Source: CAHJXF01 sp038254545 | Lineage (GTDB): Bacteria; Pseudomonadota; Gammaproteobacteria; Burkholderiales; Burkholderiaceae_D | DNA length: 64,000 nt | NCBI GenBank assembly: GCA_038254545.1 | Contig: JBBSGB010000001.1 | Span: 62,001-126,000 of the forward strand | Direction: 5' to 3' | Shown: piece after piece, positions 1 to 8,133 of the stretch | Numbering within the stretch: position 1 is the first letter of the stretch | Layout: every line of letters begins with the position of its first letter | Position numbers and translations under genes: made by a program | Notes under the pieces: model-generated | Told to the model about the DNA's origin: nothing | Database searches by the model: none | What the model saw: the letters and a program-made list of their open reading frames with translations, nothing else

Positions 1-262
1 CGGGCAGCTTCAACATCTGCAGGATGTTCGAGACGCAACCGATCTCGTAGATATCCTCAGGCGACGGCTCGTCCTTGGACGCGGTCTTCTGGGCGACGAG
101 CATGATGCTCTTGCCCGCTTCCATCGCGGTCTCGAGCGCCTTGATCGACTTCGGGCGACCCACGAACAGCGGGATCACCATGTGCGGAAAAATCACCACA
201 TCGCGCAGGGGCAGAAGCGGCAACTGGATGCGCTCGTCGGACAAGCTAGTGGTCACGGCCAT
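1..262 (-). CDS. lon: Lon protease, N-terminal fragment (cut by window edge)
   Basis: ATP-dependent serine protease that degrades damaged and regulatory proteins in the cytoplasm. Only the first 87 codons are in the window; the gene runs off the left edge. The translation starts MAVTTSLSDERIQLPLLPLR and continues with DVVIFPHMVIPLFVGR, the opening of the Lon substrate-binding (LAN) domain. The ATG at 262 is preceded by the Shine-Dalgarno-like AAAGGAA. It lies downstream of clpX in the usual clpP-clpX-lon order, but a hairpin-rich gap of 288 bp separates the two, so lon probably has its own promoter. The ATPase and protease domains cannot be seen here. Confidence 0.95.
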   Translation of the reverse strand, partial: MAVTTSLSDERIQLPLLPLRDVVIFPHMVIPLFVGRPKSIKALETAMEAGKSIMLVAQKTASKDEPSPEDIYEIGCVSNILQMLKLP

Positions 263-346
263 GTTGTTCCTTTCAATACGGATCAGCCGTAGATGATGCT
301 CAACTTTTGGGTTACAAGAGCGTCGCTTTCGACCTCTTGCTTACAT

Positions 347-424
347 AAAGCTGCAAAACGCAAAAGCCGCTCGAACCTCGTGAGCTTTTGCATTTGCAAA
401 AGCTGCAAAACGCAAAAGCCGCTC
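347..424. repeat. 26-bp direct repeat pair in the clpX-lon gap
   Basis: Two identical 26-bp copies (347-372 and 399-424) begin AAAGCTGCAAAACGC and end AAAAGCCGCTC. Between them lies an inverted repeat in which GCTTTTGC faces GCAAAAGC. The second copy supplies the left arm of the terminator hairpin at 414-448, so the region looks like a duplicated terminator arm. Confidence 0.75.
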
Positions 425-448
425 ATGCATCGCGCATGAACGGCTTTT
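414..448. terminator. Bidirectional-looking intrinsic terminator after clpX
   Basis: The left arm AAAAGCCG + TCATGC pairs with GCATGA + CGGCTTTT around a 5-nt loop (ATCGC), giving 14 pairs with one C/A mismatch. The T-run flanks the stem in both directions, so it would end clpX transcription on the minus strand and could also act on the plus strand. It lies about 100 bp downstream of the clpX stop. Confidence 0.7.
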
Positions 449-471
449 CGGTTGAAGCCGACTCGATCGGT

Positions 472-490
472 GCCGCCCGTATTGGGCGGC
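472..490 (-). terminator. GC-rich hairpin downstream of clpX
   Basis: GCCGCCC pairs with GGGCGGC around a 5-nt loop. No T-run follows on the minus strand, so termination here is doubtful. It may instead be an mRNA 3' end stabiliser. Confidence 0.3.
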
Positions 491-550
491 CCTTCGTTTG
501 ACGCGCAATGCCCGCGATGAACAGGCTATCGGCGCTTCCTCTATTGATCT

Positions 551-1822
551 TTAACTCAAGCCGGCAACTTTGGGTTGATCACCGTAGATCAAGAGCGGCT
601 TGACGCCCCCGTTGATCTGGTTCTCGTCGAGCACCACGCGAACCACGCCCTTCGAACTCGGCAGCTCGAACATCACGTCGAGCAATGCGTGCTCCAGCAT
701 CGATCGCAGCCCGCGCGCGCCGGTCTTGCGCTTCAAGGCTTTCTTCGCGATCGCGAGCAATGCAGCGGGCCTGATCTCGAGTTCGACGCCTTCCATCGAC
801 AGCAGTTTCTGGTACTGCTTGACCAGCGCATTCTTGGGCTCGACCAAAATCTGGATCAACGCTTCTTCGTTCAGTTCGTTCAGGGTCGCCACCACCGGGA
901 GCCGTCCGACCAATTCGGGGATCAGCCCGAACTTGATCAGGTCTTCCGGTTCGACCTCGCGCAGCACGTCCCCGACCGCGCGCTCGGATGCACTCTTGAC
1001 TTCGGCGCCGAAGCCGATGCCGCTCTTCTCGGAACGATTGCGAATGATCTTCTCGAGGCCGTCGAACGCACCGCCGCAGATGAACAGGATATTGGTCGTG
1101 TCGATTTGCACGAAGTCCTGGTTCGGATGCTTGCGTCCGCCCCGCGGGGGCACCGACGCCATCGTGCCTTCGACCAGTTTCAGTAGCGCCTGCTGGACGC
1201 CTTCGCCGCTCACGTCACGCGTAATCGACGGGTTGTCCGACTTGCGCGAGATCTTGTCGATCTCATCGATGTAGACGATGCCCTTCTGCGCCTTCTCGAC
1301 TTCGTAATTGCAGTTCTGCAAAAGCTTCTGAATGATGTTCTCGACGTCCTCGCCGACATAGCCTGCTTCAGTCAGCGTGGTCGCGTCGGCGATCACGAAA
1401 GGCACGTTGAGCAAGCGTGCGAGCGTCTGCGCGAGCAGCGTCTTGCCTGAGCCCGTCGGGCCGACCAGAAGGATGTTGCTCTTGGCCAATTCCACATCGT
1501 CCTTCTTGGACATGTGCTTGAGGCGCTTGTAATGGTTGTAGACCGCGACCGCGAGGATGCGCTTGGCGGTCTCCTGGCCGATCACGTATTGATCGAGGAT
1601 GTCGCCGATCTCTTGCGGCGTAGGCAGGTCCGAGCGCGTGATCGTCCCCGACGTGTCGGCCTGCGCGGCCTCGTCGCGAATGATGTCGTTGCACAGGTCT
1701 ATGCACTCGTCGCAAATGAAGACCGACGGCCCCGCGATGAGCTTCTTGACTTCGTGCTGGCTCTTGCCGCAGAAGGAGCAATACAACAGCTTCTCGCCGC
1801 TCGAACCCTTTTTTTCCGACAT
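551..1822 (-). CDS. clpX: ATP-dependent Clp protease ATP-binding subunit ClpX
   Basis: AAA+ unfoldase that recognises tagged substrates and feeds them to ClpP. At 423 residues it has normal family length. The zinc-binding domain shows Cys15, Cys18, Cys37 and Cys40. The Walker A GPTGSGKT is at residues 121-128, the pore loop GYVGE at 154-158 and the Walker B Asp186-Glu187 in YIDEIDK. The IGF loop that docks on ClpP is present in SGIGFGAEV. It sits 155 bp downstream of clpP in the same orientation, in the order tig-clpP-clpX-lon. Confidence 0.98.
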   Translation of the reverse strand: MSEKKGSSGEKLLYCSFCGKSQHEVKKLIAGPSVFICDECIDLCNDIIRDEAAQADTSGTITRSDLPTPQEIGDILDQYVIGQETAKRILAVAVYNHYKRLKHMSKKDDVELAKSNILLVGPTGSGKTLLAQTLARLLNVPFVIADATTLTEAGYVGEDVENIIQKLLQNCNYEVEKAQKGIVYIDEIDKISRKSDNPSITRDVSGEGVQQALLKLVEGTMASVPPRGGRKHPNQDFVQIDTTNILFICGGAFDGLEKIIRNRSEKSGIGFGAEVKSASERAVGDVLREVEPEDLIKFGLIPELVGRLPVVATLNELNEEALIQILVEPKNALVKQYQKLLSMEGVELEIRPAALLAIAKKALKRKTGARGLRSMLEHALLDVMFELPSSKGVVRVVLDENQINGGVKPLLIYGDQPKVAGLS

Positions 1823-1977
1823 GCCGCCTAGTCCCGCAACTGGTTGAACTCGAATGAACTATACCGTGCTTTTTGCAGGGCGACCGGCCCGGCGTGCCTG
1901 CAACCGCGCCGCGCGTACACGCCACGCAACATCGGGAACGGCCTTCTCGCCAAGCGTGCCGCCGCGATCAAGCAAGC

Positions 1978-2613
1978 TCAGGTTTCGGTCGAGCGCGATG
2001 TGAGGACCTGATCGACCAGGCCGTACTCTTTCGCCTGCTCGGCCGACATGAAAGTATCGCGGTCGGTGTCTTTCTCGATGCGCTCGATCGGCTGGCCGGT
2101 CCGCTCCGAATAGATACGATTCAAACGATCGCGCAGATACAGGATTTCCTTGGCCTGGATTTCGATATCGGCGGCCTTACCCTCCGACCCTCCGGATGGC
2201 TGATGGATCATGATGCGCGAATTCGGTAGCGCAAAACGTTTGCCCTTCGCGCCCGCTGCGAGCAGGAACGAACCCATGCTCGCGGCCATGCCGGTGCACA
2301 ACGTCGAGACATCGGGCTTGACGAACTGCATCGTGTCGTAGATCGCGAGGCCCGCGTAGATCGAGCCGCCCGGTGAATTGATGTAGAGCGAAATGTCCTT
2401 GTCGGGATTCTCCGATTCGAGGAACAAGAGCTGAGCGACCACCAGGTTCGCGGTCTGGTCGTTGACTGGCCCGACCAGAAAGATGATGCGTTCCTTGAGC
2501 AGCCGCGAATAGATGTCGTAGGCGCGCTCGCCGCGGCCCGACTGCTCGATGACGATGGGGACCATGCCCAGGCCCACAGGCTCGCTGACGCCGAATGCTT
2601 CCGGATATTTCAT
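1978..2613 (-). CDS. clpP: ATP-dependent Clp protease proteolytic subunit ClpP
   Basis: Serine peptidase forming the tetradecameric chamber used by ClpX and ClpA. The 211-residue product shows catalytic Ser112 in GMAASMGS, His137 in RIMIHQPSGG and the Asp within KDTDRD. The start at 2613 (MKYPEAFGV) is chosen because AGAGGA lies about 10 nt upstream. The reading frame extends further to 2640, but that part falls in the 14-bp repeat array and gives an atypical N-terminus. The gene follows tig and precedes clpX. Confidence 0.97.
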   Translation of the reverse strand: MKYPEAFGVSEPVGLGMVPIVIEQSGRGERAYDIYSRLLKERIIFLVGPVNDQTANLVVAQLLFLESENPDKDISLYINSPGGSIYAGLAIYDTMQFVKPDVSTLCTGMAASMGSFLLAAGAKGKRFALPNSRIMIHQPSGGSEGKAADIEIQAKEILYLRDRLNRIYSERTGQPIERIEKDTDRDTFMSAEQAKEYGLVDQVLTSRSTET

Positions 2614-2628
2614 GTGTCGCTGTCCTCT

Positions 2629-2719
2629 ATCAACCCGCATTCATCAACCCGCGTTCATCAACCCGCGCTTATCAACCCGCGCTTATCAACCCGCGCTTAT
2701 CAACCCGCGCTTATCAACC
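2629..2719. repeat. 14-bp tandem repeat between tig and clpP
   Basis: Six full units of ATCAACCCGCGCTT (last two degenerate toward clpP) begin at 2629, 2643, 2657, 2671, 2685 and 2699, with a partial seventh at 2713. Read on the minus strand the unit starts TGATAAGCGCGGGT, and the tig stop codon is the first TGA of the array. The array fills almost the whole tig-clpP gap, so copy number sets the spacing between the genes. Confidence 0.95.
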
Positions 2720-4096
2720 ATTACCCATCAACTCGTCGAACGGCACTTCGACATCGGCCACGCGCGCCTTGCCAAGAACAAAGTTGACGACGTTTTCTTC
2801 GAGCACAAGGGCCTCGATTTCGCCGAGACGAGATCGATCCGCGAAATACCAGCGCACTACTTCGGCCGGCTTCTCATAGCTCTGCGCGAGATCTTCGATA
2901 TGCGCCTTGATCTGCTCGGGCTTGCCGCTCAGATCGTGCTGCTTGACGAGTTCCGCGAGCACCAGACCCAGACGCACGCGCCGCTCGGCCTGCGCGGAAA
3001 AGAGTTCGGGCGTCAGCGGCATCGCGTCGGCATTCATGCCGCGACGACGCATCTCCTCACGCGCGTTGGCGATCAACTGTTCGGTCTCGTTGTCGATCAG
3101 CGCCTTGGGAACGTCCATCTGCGCCGAAGCGAGCAGCGCGTTCATCACGCTGTCCTTGGTGCGCTGCTGCAGACGCTTCTTCACTTCGCGTTCGAGATTG
3201 CTGCGAATGTCCGCGCGCATCTGCGTCATGTCGCCGTCGGCCACGCCCAGCGAACGCGCGAAGTCCGCATCCACCGCAGGCACATGCGCCCATTCGATGT
3301 CCTTGACGGTGACCTTGAACTGCGCTGTCTTCCCGGCGACTTCGGCGCCGTGATAGTCGGCCGGGAACGTCAGGTCGAAGGTACTCGACTGGCCTTTCGA
3401 TAGTCCGGTCACGGCTTTCTCGAACTCGGGAAGCATGCGACCTTCGCCGATCACGAATGCAACGTCGTTGCCGCTGCCACCGTCGAACGGCGCACCGGCA
3501 ATGGTGCCCACGAAATCCACGGTGACGCGGTCGCCACTTTGCGCGGCGGGATCCGTTCCTTCCGGTGCCGCATGCGCGTGTGCGTCGGCGTGCTCATGCG
3601 CTTGTTCGTCGCCATGCGCGTCATGGCTTTTGCTATGGAAATGCGTGCGCTGCTTGCGCAGGATCTCGATCGTCTTGTCGACCGCGGATTCGTCGATCTC
3701 GGTCTTCGCGCGATTGACTTCGGCTGCGTCCAGGCCGGCTATCGACACGTCGGGATAAACCTCGAAGGTCGCGTCGAACGCTACCGCGCTCTCGGCTTCG
3801 GAGCCTTCGGCGCTCTGCTTGGCCGTGATGTTCGGCGAGCCCGCGACACGCAATTGGGCTTCCTCGACCGCCTTGTTGAACGCGCCGCCGATCTTCTCGT
3901 TGAGCACTTCGTTGTGCACTTGGTAGCCGTACTGCTGCGAGACGATCTTGATGGGTACCTTGCCGGGACGAAATCCCGGCATGCGCACCGTGCGCGACAG
4001 GCGCTTCAGGCGCGTATCAACTTCCTTCTCGATCTCCGCGACGGGGACCGAGATGTGAAGGCGACGTTCGAGTCTTCCGAGATTTTCGACTTGCAT
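2714..4096 (-). CDS. tig: Trigger factor with a histidine-rich linker insert
   Basis: Ribosome-bound chaperone and peptidyl-prolyl isomerase acting on nascent chains. The 460-residue product starts MQVENLGRLERRL, and GFRPGKVP at 41-48 is the ribosome-docking signature. The FKBP-like domain begins near residue 189 (GDRVTVDFVG) and is followed by the C-terminal chaperone arms. Residues 152-175, between the N-terminal and FKBP domains, form an insert with eight His, also rich in Asp and Ala, which is absent from the E. coli protein as I recall it. Start 4096 is preceded by GGAAT. The upstream frame extension to 4165 has no support. Confidence 0.96.
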   Translation of the reverse strand: MQVENLGRLERRLHISVPVAEIEKEVDTRLKRLSRTVRMPGFRPGKVPIKIVSQQYGYQVHNEVLNEKIGGAFNKAVEEAQLRVAGSPNITAKQSAEGSEAESAVAFDATFEVYPDVSIAGLDAAEVNRAKTEIDESAVDKTIEILRKQRTHFHSKSHDAHGDEQAHEHADAHAHAAPEGTDPAAQSGDRVTVDFVGTIAGAPFDGGSGNDVAFVIGEGRMLPEFEKAVTGLSKGQSSTFDLTFPADYHGAEVAGKTAQFKVTVKDIEWAHVPAVDADFARSLGVADGDMTQMRADIRSNLEREVKKRLQQRTKDSVMNALLASAQMDVPKALIDNETEQLIANAREEMRRRGMNADAMPLTPELFSAQAERRVRLGLVLAELVKQHDLSGKPEQIKAHIEDLAQSYEKPAEVVRWYFADRSRLGEIEALVLEENVVNFVLGKARVADVEVPFDELMGNG

Positions 4097-4238
4097 GCTG
4101 ATTCCGTATTCAGTAATAAAAGTGCAGCGATTGCGTTGCGCGAACCCCGTCGGCCCTTTGAACAAAGAGCCGGGTCGAGCTTTTCGTCGAACCGGAGCGG
4201 GAAGCGCGGACAGGTAGCGGGACCGATGCAGATGCGAA

Positions 4239-4325
4239 TGGTGCGAGGGAGGGGACTCGAACCCCTACACCATTGCTGGCGTCAGGACCTAAACCTGGTG
4301 CGTCTACCAATTTCGCCACCCTCGC
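4239..4325 (-). tRNA. tRNA-Leu (UAG anticodon)
   Basis: The reverse complement begins GCGAGGGTGGCGAAATTGG and ends with a T-loop GGTTCGAGTCC, the pairing acceptor arm CCCTCGC and an encoded ACCA. The anticodon loop TTTAGGT gives anticodon TAG. The length of about 87 nt with a long variable arm fits a class II leucine tRNA. An apparent ORF across it is the usual translation artefact of tRNA-Leu. Confidence 0.97.
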
Positions 4326-4381
4326 GGCGACGCGTCCACAGCCCCGACCACAAGTCGTGCGCGTCCCTTGATCGGCGCCGA

Positions 4382-4387
4382 ATTATA
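4382..4387 (-). promoter_or_regulatory. -10 element for tRNA-Leu
   Basis: A perfect TATAAT on the minus strand, preceded by GCG, lies about 57 nt upstream of the mature tRNA 5' end, leaving a leader of roughly 50 nt. I see no good -35 hexamer at 17 nt. Confidence 0.5.
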
Positions 4388-4506
4388 CGCGATGACCCTC
4401 GACGATTCGGCGACGCCGTCGCCGGCAACGCGGCGTCTCGAACGTGGGCTCGAACTTCGTCCCGAACTTCATCCTCATATACTGCCGCGCTGCATTCGAG
4501 TCCGCC

Positions 4507-5361
4507 ATGCCCGTCGAGCATTACGAAAATTTTCCGGTCGCTTCGCTGCTGCTGCCGCGCCGGCTTCGCCATCCGGTCGAGACGATCTATCGCTTCGCGC
4601 GCTCGGCCGACGATCTCGCCGACGAGGGCGACGCAATTGCCGACGAACGCATCGCGTCGCTGAACGCGTACGACGCGCAACTGCTGCGCATCGAATCCGG
4701 AGAGCTACCAGCGCACGCGCCCGCAGGCGAGATGTTCGACGCATTGGCTTTGGTGATTCGCGATCATCGCCTGTCGATAGCCCTCTTTCGCGACCTGCTG
4801 TCCGCGTTCTCGCAGGACGTGACGGTCAAGCGCTACGACGACGACGCGATGCTGCTCGACTACTGTCGTCGCTCCGCAAATCCAGTGGGCCGCCTGATGT
4901 TGATCCTGTACGGCGCGGACAACGAGCAGCACCGGTTGTGGTCGGACCACATCTGCACCGCGTTGCAATGGATCAATTTCTGGCAGGACGTTGCAATCGA
5001 TCGCGACAAGGACCGTATCTATCTTCCACGCGCCGATCTCGATCGCTTCGGCGTGAGCGAGGCGATGCTGATGGGCGATGCGGCAACGCTCGTCGCTTCG
5101 GATTCGTGGCGACAATTGATGCGCCACGAGGTGACGCGAACGCGAGCGATGATGCTCGAAGGCGCGCCGCTTGCGCATGTATTGCGCGGACGCGTCGGCT
5201 TCGAGCTGGGCGTGGTCGTGCAAGGCGGCCTGCGCATTCTCGAGAAGATCGAGCGGGTTGATTACGACGTGTTCGCTCGCCGGCCCGCGGTCACGAAAGG
5301 CGATGTGCCGCTGCTCATGACGCGGGCTTTGACTTTTGGCGCTCTTACAATGCGCGCATGA
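4507..5361 (+). CDS. hpnC: Squalene biosynthesis protein HpnC (hydroxysqualene synthase)
   Basis: Trans-isoprenyl diphosphate synthase family. In the HpnCDE route HpnC converts presqualene diphosphate to hydroxysqualene for hopanoid synthesis. The first Asp-rich motif lies in SADDLADEGD and the second in WQDVAIDRDKDRIYLP. At 284 residues the length is typical. Start 4507 (MPVEHYENFPVAS) matches the family N-terminus, and the frame upstream to 4444 looks non-coding. The stop overlaps the hpnD start as ATGA, indicating translational coupling. Confidence 0.93.
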   Translation: MPVEHYENFPVASLLLPRRLRHPVETIYRFARSADDLADEGDAIADERIASLNAYDAQLLRIESGELPAHAPAGEMFDALALVIRDHRLSIALFRDLLSAFSQDVTVKRYDDDAMLLDYCRRSANPVGRLMLILYGADNEQHRLWSDHICTALQWINFWQDVAIDRDKDRIYLPRADLDRFGVSEAMLMGDAATLVASDSWRQLMRHEVTRTRAMMLEGAPLAHVLRGRVGFELGVVVQGGLRILEKIERVDYDVFARRPAVTKGDVPLLMTRALTFGALTMRA

Positions 5362-6194
5362 CCCCCGAGGCCTACTGCCAGGACAAGGCTGCGAAGAGCG
5401 GTTCGAGCTTCTACTACGCCTTTCTCTTCCTGCCGCCCCAGCGTCGCGCCGCGATCACGGCGCTGTACGCGTTCTGCCGCGAGGTCGACGATGTCGTCGA
5501 CGAGACCAGCGACTCGTCACTTGCCGCGCGCACGCTGGCCTGGTGGAGCGAGGAAGTCGGCCGGCTCTACCAGGGCGAGCCCACGCATCCGGTCACGCGC
5601 GCGCTCGCGCCGCACCTCGAAGCCTTCTCGATCACGCGGCCCCGGTTGCTCGAGATCATCGCGGGCATGGAGATGGACTTGCATCAGTCGCGCTATCTCG
5701 ACTTCGTCGGGCTCGCGCACTATTGCCATCACGTGGCCGGTGTCGTCGGCCAGTTGTCGGCCAACATCTTCGGCGCCAGCGATCCGCGCACGGCGAACTA
5801 CGCCGAAAAGCTCGGCCTCGCGGTGCAATTGACGAACATCATTCGCGATGTCGGCGAAGACGCGCGCAAGGGCCGCATCTACCTGCCGATCGACGAACTG
5901 AAGCGATTCGGCGTGCCTGCCGGCGACCTGCTGATGGGAAAACGCAGCGCCGGCTTTTCCGAACTGATGCGCTTCCAGGCGGCACGCGCGCGCAGCATCT
6001 ACGCCGAAGCGCTCGCCCTGTTGCCCGATGCGGACCGGCGCGCGCAGCGGCCTGCTCTCATCATGGCGGCCATCTATCGTGCCTTGCTCGACGAGGTCGA
6101 GGCCGAACGCTTCGAAGTGCTGAACCAGCGCATCGCGTTGACGCCGATCAGGAAACTGTGGATCGCATGGCGCACCTGGGTCGGTACGCGCTAG
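5358..6194 (+). CDS. hpnD: Presqualene diphosphate synthase HpnD
   Basis: Condenses two farnesyl diphosphates to presqualene diphosphate, the substrate of HpnC. The 278-residue product has the two Asp-rich motifs REVDDVVDE and IIRDVGEDARKGRIYLP. It overlaps hpnC by 4 nt. The expected next gene, hpnE, is found only 1.9 kb further on, because an inverted nitrile hydratase operon lies between. hpnD converges with that operon across a 21-bp gap. Confidence 0.94.
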   Translation: MTPEAYCQDKAAKSGSSFYYAFLFLPPQRRAAITALYAFCREVDDVVDETSDSSLAARTLAWWSEEVGRLYQGEPTHPVTRALAPHLEAFSITRPRLLEIIAGMEMDLHQSRYLDFVGLAHYCHHVAGVVGQLSANIFGASDPRTANYAEKLGLAVQLTNIIRDVGEDARKGRIYLPIDELKRFGVPAGDLLMGKRSAGFSELMRFQAARARSIYAEALALLPDADRRAQRPALIMAAIYRALLDEVEAERFEVLNQRIALTPIRKLWIAWRTWVGTR

Positions 6195-6215
6195 CAGGAC
6201 ACGGCGCGAAAACGC

Positions 6216-6575
6216 TTACGGTCGCTGGAGTTCGATCGGCTGACCGTGCAGTGTGCGTCGCGCCGCATCGTCCCATTCGTCGCGACGGTGTAGAAGCGCT
6301 CCGTTGGTGACGAGGCCCTTCGCGGTGCTGATGTTTTCAAGCGCCGTCAGCCAATGGCCATAGTAGTTCTCGCCATTGTCCGGGTCGCCGGCGAGCTGCG
6401 CATCGCGTATCGCTGCGGCGAGGCTCGCGGCCCATTCGTTCCAGCCGAACACGCCGCGCTCGTGGAGGGCGAGCGTCATCGCAAACGCCTGCGCTTCCCA
6501 CGGTGCGTTGAAGACCGGCTCGTCGCCATCGCAGGGCAGACCGGGTAGCGCGCCACGCAACTCGGGCAGTTTCAT
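6216..6575 (-). CDS. Nitrile hydratase accessory (activator) protein, P14K type
   Basis: Small protein of 119 residues related to the nitrile hydratase beta subunit. Such proteins (P14K, NhlE-like) help deliver the metal and activate the alpha subunit of cobalt enzymes. It begins MKLPELRGALPGLPC and includes FNAPWEAQAFAMTLALHERG, as in beta-subunit N-terminal regions. Its ATG overlaps the nthB stop by 4 nt, so it is the third cistron of an nthA-nthB-activator operon. No nitrilase or amidase follows. Confidence 0.88.
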   Translation of the reverse strand: MKLPELRGALPGLPCDGDEPVFNAPWEAQAFAMTLALHERGVFGWNEWAASLAAAIRDAQLAGDPDNGENYYGHWLTALENISTAKGLVTNGALLHRRDEWDDAARRTLHGQPIELQRP

Positions 6576-7261
6576 GACGACGGAATCGAGCGAGACGGAG
6601 CCGCGGGTGCGGGTTCCAAATAAGGCTCCCAGCAGTCGACGCAGACCGACGCGCCGCTCGTGTCCGGCCCCCACAGCTCGGCTGCGCCGAAGCGCACGGT
6701 ATAGAGCCACTGCGGTTGTTCGCCGAGACCGACCGCGTTGGTGTCGGGAAAGCTGTGCGCGCCGTGCACGGCGACGATGCGCCCTTGCTTGCCGCGGCTA
6801 TAGCGCGGCAGGCGCGTGTGCGTCGGTGGATTGATCTGTCGCGTGCGAACCCTATCGCCGACCGCGAACCACGCCTCCCTATTTGTCTGACGATCGCTAG
6901 CGCTGCCGCGCGACAGCACCGCTGCAACCTGATCGCCCGCCAGCACGCGCGCAAGCGGGGGCGGCGGCGCCCTGGACTTGCCCTCCTCGATTTCTTCGGC
7001 AGTGACCAGACGCTTTGCGAGCAGCAATGTCTTGAGGCCTTCGAACCAGATTTCGTAATAACTGCTCGACAGATATTGCGCAGGCGGCAGGCTCTCGCGA
7101 GCGGCACGCGACATGTCGATGTTCCACTGGCCGGTGGCGCCCATCGCCAGCGTGATCGCCAGCACGCGGCGTTCCCACTCGGCGTGAAACGGCGGCTCGT
7201 GCGGCTCGCTCAGTACCGGTCCGAAGCCGTGCATGCCGCCGAGATCTTGCGCGCCGTTCAT
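6572..7261 (-). CDS. nthB: Nitrile hydratase beta subunit
   Basis: Structural partner of the metal-bearing alpha subunit in nitrile-to-amide hydration. It starts MNGAQDLGGMHGFGPVL, the family signature. The C-terminal SH3-like barrel follows from about residue 130, with VGDRVRTRQINP and the HTRLPRYSRGKQG segment. At 229 residues the length is normal. It overlaps nthA upstream and the activator downstream by 4 nt each. Confidence 0.95.
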   Translation of the reverse strand: MNGAQDLGGMHGFGPVLSEPHEPPFHAEWERRVLAITLAMGATGQWNIDMSRAARESLPPAQYLSSSYYEIWFEGLKTLLLAKRLVTAEEIEEGKSRAPPPPLARVLAGDQVAAVLSRGSASDRQTNREAWFAVGDRVRTRQINPPTHTRLPRYSRGKQGRIVAVHGAHSFPDTNAVGLGEQPQWLYTVRFGAAELWGPDTSGASVCVDCWEPYLEPAPAAPSRSIPSS

Positions 7262-7941
7262 GAGGGCTCCTCGGCGCGAGAGGCAGGAGCGGTGACCAGG
7301 CCGGTGCCGATCATCGAGTCGCGCGTCACCAGTTCGGCCAAGGTCTCTTCACCCCAACCGACGGTCGAGGCAGGCTGCATCGGCAGCACCAGATAGCGGA
7401 TCTCGGCGGTCGAATCCCACACGCGAAATTCCACCTCGGGCGGCAGCTCGAAACCGAAGTCCTCGAGCACGCCGCGCGGATCGGCGACCGCGCGCGAACG
7501 ATACGGCGCCGACTTGTACCAGACCGGCGGCAGGCCGAGCACCGGCCACGGATAGCAGGAGCACAAAGTGCAGACCACCATGTTGTGCACGGTCGGCGTG
7601 TTCTCAAGCGCGACCATGTGCTCGCCCTGTCGGCCCCCATAGCCGAGCGACGCGATTGCCGCTGTTGCGTCATCGAGCAGCCACCTCTTGTAACCCGGGT
7701 CGGCCCACGCTTTCGCCACGACGCGCGCGCCATTGCGCGGACCGATCCTGGTCTCGTAGGTTTCGATCAGGACATCGAGCGCCTCGGGATCGACATAGCC
7801 CTTTTCGACCAGCAGGGATTCGAGCGCGCGCACGCGCAAGTCCATCTCCGAAAGTTCGCTGCCGGAGTGATCGTACGGGTGCTGGTGATCGCCACCGCGA
7901 ACCGGCTCGTCGTCGCGATGGTGATGATGGTCGTGGCTCAT
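7258..7941 (-). CDS. nthA: Nitrile hydratase alpha subunit, cobalt type
   Basis: Catalytic subunit that hydrates nitriles to amides. The metal-binding motif VCTLCSC has Cys124, Cys127 and Cys129. Thr between the first two Cys is diagnostic of the cobalt class, whereas iron enzymes have Ser there. The 227-residue protein has an unusual N-terminus with eight His in the first 25 residues, including HDHHHH, which could capture cobalt before transfer. It is the first gene of the operon and divergent from hpnE with a 192-bp gap. No regulator or cobalt transporter is adjacent. Confidence 0.95.
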   Translation of the reverse strand: MSHDHHHHRDDEPVRGGDHQHPYDHSGSELSEMDLRVRALESLLVEKGYVDPEALDVLIETYETRIGPRNGARVVAKAWADPGYKRWLLDDATAAIASLGYGGRQGEHMVALENTPTVHNMVVCTLCSCYPWPVLGLPPVWYKSAPYRSRAVADPRGVLEDFGFELPPEVEFRVWDSTAEIRYLVLPMQPASTVGWGEETLAELVTRDSMIGTGLVTAPASRAEEPS

Positions 7942-8133
7942 CGAACTCCTGCCTCGGGTTGAACGTGGTCAGTCCGCATTCTGGTCGGCCGGACATCGCA
8001 ACGCAATCCGATTCCACCGATACGGAATGCTGCATCGGAGCGCAACGTACAATTTCCGCCTCCCCACCAATCCTGGCTCCGCTTTCCGGGCGATCAAGGC
8101 GATGTATCCCAGGCAGCCGTATCGGAACAGAAG

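Noticed and set aside
2629..2719. CRISPR-like array
   Set aside because: Units are 14 bp, contiguous and without spacers, and there are no cas genes.
2549..3403. Plus-strand ORF across the 14-bp repeats and tig
   Set aside because: Antisense to tig and clpP; it contains the repeat translated as INPRLSTRAYQPA-type blocks with no ribosome site.
4110..4319. 69-codon ORF starting MAKLVDAPGLG on the minus strand
   Set aside because: It is the translation of tRNA-Leu; this string is the known artefact of leucine tRNA genes.
5336..6310. 324-codon ORF overlapping hpnD in another frame
   Set aside because: Arg/Ala-rich composition, no motifs; hpnD in the overlapping frame is complete.
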